Source: an uncultured Eubacterium sp.
GTDB lineage: Bacteria > Bacillota > Clostridia > Peptostreptococcales > Anaerovoracaceae
Length of the DNA: 29,986 bases
Reading direction: 5' to 3'
Assembly (NCBI GenBank): GCA_900551775.1
Contig: URXI01000017.1
Location: 1 to 29,986 of the forward strand
A program made the translations under genes and the position numbers. Positions 24,172 through 29,986 of this stretch are shown here, in pieces (the stretch's first letter is position 1; each line of letters begins with the position of its first letter). Under the pieces are notes generated by a model. It had not been told where the DNA came from. It did not search any database and worked only from the letters and a program-made list of their open reading frames with translations.

Positions 24172-24287
24172 CTCTTATAACTATAATCGAATTATTCTGT
24201 ACTTGCTAACACCTGTAATACTACTTACGGTCTTCCATTTATGATTAGATGTATGATCCGCAGCACACATGTCTTTTAATGTTTGAA

Positions 24288-24316
24288 ACACCTGCCGTTT
24301 TCAAATCGACAGGTGT
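24288..24316 (-). terminator. Terminator-like hairpin after rocB
   Basis: ACACCTGCCG and CGACAGGTGT pair at 9 of 10 positions around a 9-base loop. It lies about 17 bases after the rocB stop. The T-run is weak (TTCAAACATTAAAAG). Confidence 0.6.
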
Positions 24317-24332
24317 CTATTTATGTTATTGC

Positions 24333-26009
24333 TTATTCCTCTCCTTTCAGCAGCATTTTGATCGCCGCATCCAGTATGTGAGGTGTTCTCTCATAGAGGT
24401 CTTCTTTATAGACTCTCTCCGTCAGCTTGTGGAAGTCCTTGCCCCACGGCCCGATATTGATGCCGGCCATGGAAATTTCTTTGATTTCCTCAAAGGGAAT
24501 ATCGTAATACTGCCCCAGCAGTGGCATAGAATCGGCCACAGAAGCCCGCTGTCTCTCGGGATCATCTATATTAATGTAACTCAAGTCGCAGATGCCGGTA
24601 TAGAAGTATTCTTTGGTGTATTCCTGGTCATAGACTTCCTGCGCATAGGCCGACAGCTTTTCGCTCATGCCTCTCGCCGCCGGTGCGATGCCGTCAAAAT
24701 AGACGTTGGACACGTTAGGGTAGTATGGTGGCAGCAAGCCGTAGACCACCCTCGGCGAAATGTCCTCAATATAGTCGTAGATTTTTTCAATGAGACAGAA
24801 GTTCCCCTCTATCATATTGATTTTACCGGATTCCATGTCTTTGAGAATCTCCTGCGAAGCCGCCTCATAATCTTTGATAAAGGCGCTGCCACCGTTTGCT
24901 TTCGCCTCTTCGTACAGCTCCTTAAAGTTGACGGTCTTGGCAGACCATGGCAGTGGTTTCACTGGCTGCCCTGTCTTACGGCAGAAGTCTGTATAATTGC
25001 GATTCATCCTATCAATGACTGCGCTGAATCCTTCCTGGCAGACCCGCTTCACCTTTGACAACAGCTCAGAAGGAGTCTGTTTCAGGGTGAGAACGCTGAA
25101 GCAGCCGCGTGCTGTCAGCGGCATGGACACGTCGTAGCGGTCTTTACTGTCTTTCATGTAAAGCCAGGTCGGCGGCGGCGCCGCTTCCCCATTTACTGCA
25201 TCAGCAAAGTCCATGTTGACCTCTGTACGAGTTACGATTTCCGACAGAACCGATACTGGATTGAGGCCTTCGAAAACTTTGCCTGCGTGGGAGAGAAATC
25301 CCCTCACATATACAAATGGCATCATCTTGCCCACCGTACCCTCAGAAAAAACGCCCTTGGCAAAGTCTTTTCTCTGATGTGGTTCGGAATTGATCATCAT
25401 GATATATTCTAAATCATATTTCTTTTTCAATTCTGCAAGCAGCTTTGCAGCAGCACGCATTCCTGCCGAAAGGTTTTCTTCATCGGGTACGCCGATGACG
25501 ATGACATTACCGTCAAAGTCGGCAAGTTCACTGTAGCTTTCCAATAAAGCATACTGGATGGAGCCTCCGGCTTTCATGTCGCAGCCTCCACGGCAGAACA
25601 AAAAAGTATCTTCCTCCAAGTCCTTTTGTACATCTTCAGGCAGCATATCCTTGTGGAGAAGCAGTTCTTTCCTGAGCTGGTCAGGGGAAAAGGCGAACGA
25701 TTTAAGGGTTTTAAAATCTTCGATATCCACGATATCGTAATGATGAACGAGAGTTACCGTCTTATTCCCTTTTCCCTTCACCATGGCCCAGCATACATTT
25801 CTTTTGAGAGGATCATTCTCAAGGGGATAGGTCCCCCAGAATTCATGATGTTCTCTGAAATAGGTAACTTGGTTAAAATGATTTTCGAAAAAGCCTTCTA
25901 CTTCTCTTTCTTTCGATGTATTTGTAAAGCTTTGGATTTTGACATATTCATATAGTATTTCTTTGATCCTGCTGCCCAATGCGGCAAAATCAATGTCTGT
26001 GTTCTGCAT
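24333..26009 (-). CDS. rocB: RocB-family M20 peptidase (arginine utilisation protein)
   Basis: This 558-residue protein resembles RocB of the Bacillus roc operon, an M20-type metallopeptidase-like protein linked to arginine/ornithine use but of unproven reaction. Metal-site segments in order are LVHHYDIVDIED, FCRGGCDMKAGG, and IGVPDEENLSAG. The C-terminal part, MAGINIGPWGKDFHKLTERV, keeps the late conserved histidine. The start at 26009 has GAGGT six bases upstream and is preferred over an in-frame codon at 26039 that would overlap the previous gene. It follows the pentein hydrolase by 17 bases, so the two are co-transcribed. Confidence 0.88.
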   Translation of the reverse strand: MQNTDIDFAALGSRIKEILYEYVKIQSFTNTSKEREVEGFFENHFNQVTYFREHHEFWGTYPLENDPLKRNVCWAMVKGKGNKTVTLVHHYDIVDIEDFKTLKSFAFSPDQLRKELLLHKDMLPEDVQKDLEEDTFLFCRGGCDMKAGGSIQYALLESYSELADFDGNVIVIGVPDEENLSAGMRAAAKLLAELKKKYDLEYIMMINSEPHQRKDFAKGVFSEGTVGKMMPFVYVRGFLSHAGKVFEGLNPVSVLSEIVTRTEVNMDFADAVNGEAAPPPTWLYMKDSKDRYDVSMPLTARGCFSVLTLKQTPSELLSKVKRVCQEGFSAVIDRMNRNYTDFCRKTGQPVKPLPWSAKTVNFKELYEEAKANGGSAFIKDYEAASQEILKDMESGKINMIEGNFCLIEKIYDYIEDISPRVVYGLLPPYYPNVSNVYFDGIAPAARGMSEKLSAYAQEVYDQEYTKEYFYTGICDLSYINIDDPERQRASVADSMPLLGQYYDIPFEEIKEISMAGINIGPWGKDFHKLTERVYKEDLYERTPHILDAAIKMLLKGEE

Positions 26010-26026
26010 GATATTACCTCGTATTC

Positions 26027-26902
26027 TTATTTTCTGCATACAGGACAGGTCAGGCAGGTCGGCCCGCCGGTTCCCCTGTATGATAATTCTTTTCCTTCAT
26101 AAGTATACACGGTTACGCCTGCATCTTCAATTTTATTCTGGATATCCGGACAGCCCTTGATCAAAATGCACTTTCCAGGTTCCAACGCCAATAGATTGGT
26201 CCCCAGGTAATCATATTCTTCGTCGTTGCACTCGATCAGCTGAATTCCTTTTTCGATCAAATATTCTCTGAAAAATACGGGCATGTACTTGGAATAGACG
26301 ACCGCCTTATCGGTATCCACGAAGCTGATAATGCTCATCAGGTGGAGGCAGGCCTCTTCGCCGTCTCCATGAGGCATCGGCACGATGATGTATTCGTCAA
26401 TAAAATCCTTCGTTAATTCTTTGAACTGCCTGATTCCTTCGTCATTGGTTCTATAGCCGCGCCCGATAGCCACGGTCTTTTCGTCAATCCAGAGAACGTC
26501 GCCGCCTTCCATCTTTCCTGGAGCCGTAATATAGCCAAGGGTCGGTACACCGTTGGCACTGAGGAATTCTTCTGTAGCCAGACGTTCCTTGCTTCTCAGT
26601 TCTTTGCCCATCGGAAAATAGATGGCACCTTTGCTAGTCACTTTCAGAGAGTCATGGGTATAGATGGAATCCAAACCCGTTCTCTCGTCATATGGCAGAT
26701 AATATACATTTTCTACATTGTCCTTGATGACCTTCTCAAACTGCGCATACTCCTCTAATACCTTCTCATAATCAGGACAGCCGTAATATTTGAACGCCTC
26801 CCAAGTCGCATTCAGATTCTCCTGGCTGACAAAGGCCGCCTCCGGGCGTTTTATCATAATCGTATCGATCTTCTTGACCATACTCTGACATCCGTAATTC
26901 AT
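26027..26902 (-). CDS. Pentein-fold guanidino hydrolase (DDAH / arginine deiminase-like)
   Basis: This 291-residue protein belongs to the guanidino-modifying (pentein) superfamily, whose members hydrolyse arginine, methylarginines or related compounds. The catalytic set is visible: E132/D135 in MEGGDVL, H187 in ACLHLMS and the nucleophile C283 in GGPTC. The protein ends with the unusual cysteine cluster TCLTCPVCRK. Likely products are citrulline or ornithine plus ammonia or an amine. Which substrate is used cannot be told. GGGAGG lies 10 bases before the ATG. It forms an operon with rocB. Confidence 0.85.
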   Translation of the reverse strand: MNYGCQSMVKKIDTIMIKRPEAAFVSQENLNATWEAFKYYGCPDYEKVLEEYAQFEKVIKDNVENVYYLPYDERTGLDSIYTHDSLKVTSKGAIYFPMGKELRSKERLATEEFLSANGVPTLGYITAPGKMEGGDVLWIDEKTVAIGRGYRTNDEGIRQFKELTKDFIDEYIIVPMPHGDGEEACLHLMSIISFVDTDKAVVYSKYMPVFFREYLIEKGIQLIECNDEEYDYLGTNLLALEPGKCILIKGCPDIQNKIEDAGVTVYTYEGKELSYRGTGGPTCLTCPVCRK

Positions 26903-26966
26903 AACTCATATACCTCCCGTAAATTCTTTTGATACGCAATCAAGGAATGCATTTCTACACTCCCTG

Positions 26967-26981
26967 ATTATCACATGTGAT
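26967..26981. promoter_or_regulatory. Palindrome in the leader of the pentein hydrolase-rocB operon
   Basis: ATCACATGTGAT (26970-26981) is a perfect 12-base palindrome. On the minus strand it runs into GATAAT (26972-26967), a possible -10 box, with only a weak TTAAAA at -35. A repressor or Crp/Fnr-type protein could bind there. Confidence 0.45.
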
Positions 26982-27043
26982 CATGTTCTTTTTAACATTC
27001 TGTCCAAAGAGCCGTAGGCGATTTGCATGACAGAATTTATGCT

Positions 27044-27076
27044 AAACCGCCCCAGCCTATGGCTGGATTGGCGTTT
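27044..27076 (-). terminator. Terminator after the M20 amidohydrolase gene
   Basis: CCAGCC and GGCTGG pair around a three-base loop. AAACGCC and GGCGGTTT extend the stem across an unpaired bulge. On the minus strand it ends in TTTAGC. It lies about 10 bases after the stop of the M20 gene. Confidence 0.75.
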
Positions 27077-27086
27077 GTCGTATATT

Positions 27087-28262
27087 TCAATAGCCTCGAT
27101 AGGCCTTGTGCTCTGCTTTGATCTGCTGAAGCAATTGCGGGTTGCCGTACAATTTTCCAGCCATGCAGAGGAGCAAAGCCGCAGAATTTTTGATGGCGTC
27201 ATGAGCGCTCTCCGTCGTCATCGCATCAGCAAATTCCTGCGTATGACAGTTTTCTTCGATGCCGATGCCCATCATCGGATGAAATGCCGGACATCTGTAG
27301 TCCACATTTCCAATATCAGAAGAGCCTTTCATGCCCGGTTGATTGGAACGCGGAATCCCCAATTCATCAAAGCTCTCGCACATCAGTTTTGCGCCTAATT
27401 CACTGATATACAGTTCGTGGAAAGGTTCTCCCACAGGGAACATTTCTACTTCTGTCCGCGTCGCCAAGGCTGCCGCTCTGGCGCAGTCCTTTACCCATGC
27501 AGTGATGTCATTGAGATCCTCTCTGCGGGGTGCTCTGGTCAAAAATTCAACCTCTGCAAATTCCGGCACGATGTTGGACGCTTCGCCGCCGTTTTTGATG
27601 AACCCGTGCATACGTGCTTCTTCGATCACATGTTGCCGCATCATATCGGTAGCATCCATGAATAACCTGGCAGAAACGAAGGCGTTTCTGCCCTTTTCCG
27701 GTGCCGCCGCTGCATGAGCCGGCTGTCCGTGCCATTTAAAACCCAATCCGTCGAGGGCTATAAATTCTGACACCGCTGTACTAAAGGGACCCATGTGGAC
27801 CATGGCGGCAAAATCATACCCATCAAAAACACCTTTGTCAGCCATCAGACACTTGGTGCCGTTGATTTCCTCATCGGGCGTGCCGATGATGTCTATGCCA
27901 AAGTCTAACTGGTCTCTTGCCTCATTCAAAGCGAGGGCTGCGAGGACGCTGGAACTGCCGCTGGCACAATGGCCACAGGCATGCCCCAGACCTCTCAGCG
28001 CGTCATACTCTGCGAGAAGCGCCATCCTGTTGTTTTTTTCCGGATTGATGACACCCTTGAAGGCGGTATCAAATCCGGCAAAAGGATATTCTGTCTCTAT
28101 ACCGTGCTTTCTCAGCAGTTTTACAATGGCGGCGGAGCTGTGAAACTCCGCACTTCCGATTTCCGGATTTGCCGCCATGTAGTCGTTTAATGCATTTATT
28201 TCTTGTCTATAGCTGTCAATTTTCGGCAGCAACAGATTTTTTAATTGCTTCTCGTCTAACAT
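27087..28262 (-). CDS. M20 family amidohydrolase (AbgB/PM20D2-like)
   Basis: This 391-residue zinc-dependent amidohydrolase has the AbgB/AmhX-type first metal segment YDALRGLGHACGHCASG, then GTPDEEINGTK with the catalytic glutamate pair, and AMVHMGPFS. The dimerisation domain lies around residues 170-285. Relatives split p-aminobenzoyl-glutamate, N-acyl amino acids, or dipeptides of basic amino acids, so a modified lysine/ornithine/arginine substrate fits the neighbourhood. The ATG is preceded by AAAGGTG. It starts 18 bases after the YfcC gene. Confidence 0.88.
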   Translation of the reverse strand: MLDEKQLKNLLLPKIDSYRQEINALNDYMAANPEIGSAEFHSSAAIVKLLRKHGIETEYPFAGFDTAFKGVINPEKNNRMALLAEYDALRGLGHACGHCASGSSSVLAALALNEARDQLDFGIDIIGTPDEEINGTKCLMADKGVFDGYDFAAMVHMGPFSTAVSEFIALDGLGFKWHGQPAHAAAAPEKGRNAFVSARLFMDATDMMRQHVIEEARMHGFIKNGGEASNIVPEFAEVEFLTRAPRREDLNDITAWVKDCARAAALATRTEVEMFPVGEPFHELYISELGAKLMCESFDELGIPRSNQPGMKGSSDIGNVDYRCPAFHPMMGIGIEENCHTQEFADAMTTESAHDAIKNSAALLLCMAGKLYGNPQLLQQIKAEHKAYRGY

Positions 28263-28280
28263 TTGCCTTACACCTTTCTA

Positions 28281-29672
28281 TTAATGATACCCGATGAATA
28301 CAGCCAGTATTACAAAGAATGACTGCAGCAGGAACATAATTCCAAAGATCGGTAAGAAGAATTTGTACCATTTTCCCATCGGAATCTTAGCAATACCACA
28401 CATGATGGCACAGGCGCCTGTCGGCCAGATCAGATTAGAGAACCCATCTCCGAACTGATAGGCAAGAACGGCAATCTGCCTGTTCAGCTCCGTCAAGTCT
28501 GCCAGCGGTATCATAATCGGCATAATCGCTGCCGCCTGTCCGCTGCCTGAAGGGATGAAGAAGTTCAAGATATTCTGAACCACCAGCATCATTTCGCCAG
28601 TTGCCCATGTAGGCAGTCCCTGCATCAAGGAGTTCATGCCGTGAATCACGGTATCGATGATCACACCGTTCTGCATGATAACCAGAATTGTCCTGGAAAG
28701 GCCTACCACTACCATAGCCACGGTCATCTCGGAAATAGATGTAATCAGGTCTGTTGCGATACCCTCCGGTCTCTTTCCTCCGATGATGGAAGATAAGATG
28801 CCAGAGATGATGAACACGCCGCTCATCTCGTTTATGTACCAGTTGAGTTTCAGGGAGCCGATGACGATAGTCACCACTGTCACCACCATGCCGAGCATCA
28901 AAATCTTGTGCTTTGCAGTAAACTCCATGTTTGTATCAGTTTCAACTTTAAAGGCGGAGTAGTCCTCTCCGTAAATCAGGCTCTTGGTCGGATCCTTCTT
29001 GATTTTCATGGCGTATCTCATGACCAGAGACATAGAAACCAGATAGAATACTACGAATACAATCCATCTGTATCCCAGCCCTGAGAACATCTTCAGATCG
29101 CCGAAGGTCTGTGCGATGCCAATGGTAAACGGATTTGTCGTTGCGGAGGCAAACCCCACTGCGACCGCCACGCCGGACATACACATGCCCACCAGGGCAT
29201 CGTATCCCAAGGCGATGGCCAAGGCGACGAAAATCGGGATTAATCCGTACACGGTTTCGAATTCGCCGTAGGTGGATCCTGCCAGTGAAAATACCAGCAT
29301 TACAATCGGTATGAACAGCTTGCTGTCTCTCGCTCTGCTGCCGAGCAGTTTATTGATCATCGCAGTAAATGCACCAGTCTGCATGACGGAATACACCCAG
29401 AAGTATCCGAACAGAATCAGGAAGATGATCTGTGCGCCATTGAGAAAGCCTTCCTGAATCGCTACGAAAATTCTGAACGGATTGACTGGCTTTTGGTCTA
29501 CATACTGAAAGCTGTTGCCGTCAACGACCTGAGTACCGCCCTGGTCTACATAGGCGTATTGCCCTGCCGGTACAATGTAGGTCATGATTGCAATAATGAT
29601 GATGATACTGAACAGCATCAGCGTACTGCTTGGAAATTTAAATTTTTTCTTTTTGTCATTAAGGGTTGGCAT
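28281..29672 (-). CDS. YfcC-family membrane transporter (ArcD/AbgT-like superfamily)
   Basis: This 463-residue protein has about 11-12 membrane segments. It carries the YfcC/UIT3-type segments IMTYIVPAGQYAYVDQGG near the N-terminus and FFIPSGSGQAAAIMPIMIPL about 110 residues from the end. Related proteins are annotated as basic amino-acid or C4-dicarboxylate carriers. The neighbours suggest a basic amino acid, its peptide or its modified form. AGAGAGGA lies 7 bases before the ATG. It is followed closely by the M20 gene and preceded by the DDAH-like gene, so all three are probably one operon. Confidence 0.85.
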   Translation of the reverse strand: MPTLNDKKKKFKFPSSTLMLFSIIIIIAIMTYIVPAGQYAYVDQGGTQVVDGNSFQYVDQKPVNPFRIFVAIQEGFLNGAQIIFLILFGYFWVYSVMQTGAFTAMINKLLGSRARDSKLFIPIVMLVFSLAGSTYGEFETVYGLIPIFVALAIALGYDALVGMCMSGVAVAVGFASATTNPFTIGIAQTFGDLKMFSGLGYRWIVFVVFYLVSMSLVMRYAMKIKKDPTKSLIYGEDYSAFKVETDTNMEFTAKHKILMLGMVVTVVTIVIGSLKLNWYINEMSGVFIISGILSSIIGGKRPEGIATDLITSISEMTVAMVVVGLSRTILVIMQNGVIIDTVIHGMNSLMQGLPTWATGEMMLVVQNILNFFIPSGSGQAAAIMPIMIPLADLTELNRQIAVLAYQFGDGFSNLIWPTGACAIMCGIAKIPMGKWYKFFLPIFGIMFLLQSFFVILAVFIGYH

Positions 29673-29745
29673 TTTACGGTCCTCTCTTTCTTCATTTTAT
29701 GAAGCGACCTCTCCACCGGTCCCGTGGAGTCTAATCGTATTTTCC

Positions 29746-29986
29746 TTAGAATCTCAGTGACAAGCAGCTGAGCCCGCCATCAAGCTTTCTGTATTCTGAA
29801 GTGTCAACGAGCAAGGTCTTGTAGCCCAGGTCCTGTACGGCTTTCAGTACTGCAGGATAACCTGACGGCACGATGACGGTGTCGTTGACCCAGATGCAGT
29901 TTGCAGCGTATGCTTCCTCTTCCGGAATCTGCACGCAGTTGTATTTCTGGAATTCCGGCTTGGTCACGAATTCGCCGGATACCAGC
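29746..29986 (-). CDS. Dimethylarginine dimethylaminohydrolase-like protein (partial)
   Basis: The last roughly 79 residues of a pentein-fold hydrolase; the 5' part lies beyond the window edge and the frame stays open to 29986. The segment AANCIWVNDTVIVPSGYP and the C-terminus LDGGLSCLSLRF with the catalytic cysteine match bacterial DDAH-type enzymes, which turn N-omega-methylated arginines into citrulline and a methylamine. The rest of the catalytic set cannot be checked. It precedes the YfcC gene by 73 bases containing a small hairpin (CTCCAC/GTGGAG, 29711-29729) without a T-run. Confidence 0.8.
   Translation of the reverse strand, partial: LVSGEFVTKPEFQKYNCVQIPEEEAYAANCIWVNDTVIVPSGYPAVLKAVQDLGYKTLLVDTSEYRKLDGGLSCLSLRF

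Noticed and set aside
27417..27735. Overlapping short frames within the M20 amidohydrolase
   Set aside because: Shadow frames of a clearly conserved gene.
1..29986. CRISPR arrays, insertion sequences, tRNA or rRNA genes
   Set aside because: No regularly spaced repeats, transposase frames or RNA gene signatures were found.

Overview
The window reads as a chromosomal segment of an anaerobic, amino-acid-fermenting Clostridia-type bacterium (Firmicutes). The main evidence is a complete gene set for oxidative Stickland-type ornithine degradation, strong AGGAGG-like ribosome sites, sigma-54 regulation of catabolic genes, and Ktr/Trk, NhaC and YfcC transporters. The family might be Anaerovoracaceae or a relative, but that is an inference. 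No mobile element, CRISPR array, tRNA or rRNA was seen.

Region 1 (1-16272, all on the minus strand) is the ornithine island. From upstream to downstream it holds a sigma-54 activator with a PAS-like domain (14881-16272); the operon ord-ortA-ortB-oraS-oraE (14589 down to 9123); a second operon of a cyclase-family hydrolase, a GNAT acetyltransferase, a hotdog thioesterase, a GlmL/MutL-like mutase reactivator and ornithine racemase orr (8917-4563); an NhaC-type transporter (4340-2934); a second sigma-54 activator (2794-1406); and alanine dehydrogenase (1208-36). Together they import ornithine or a related amino acid, racemise it to D-ornithine, rearrange it with the B12/PLP mutase OraSE, oxidise 2,4-diaminopentanoate with Ord, and split 2-amino-4-oxopentanoate with OrtAB to acetyl-CoA and alanine, which Ald can oxidise. 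Near-perfect -24/-12 promoters precede ald, nhaC and ord. Two different shared upstream motifs suggest that each activator controls its own targets.

Region 2 (16273-18955, plus strand) is an ArsR-like regulator followed by ktrB/trkH and ktrA/trkA potassium uptake genes. It diverges from the ornithine activator, and a shared palindrome lies between the two promoters.

Region 3 (18956-23507) holds a YeiH-type transporter, a convergent nitrilase-family amidase with a Crp/Fnr (YeiL-like) regulator, and a divergent psuK-psuG pseudouridine catabolic pair.

Region 4 (23508-24332) is a low-density stretch with several hairpins, a decayed fragment of a rocB gene and a small membrane-anchored or lipoprotein gene of unknown function.

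Region 5 (24333-29986, minus strand) looks like a second, arginine-type island: a DDAH-like hydrolase (cut by the window edge), a YfcC-family transporter, an M20 amidohydrolase, a second pentein-fold hydrolase and a RocB homologue. It plausibly takes up and unmasks modified arginine or basic peptides to feed citrulline/ornithine into region 1. That link is inferred from gene content and has not been shown.
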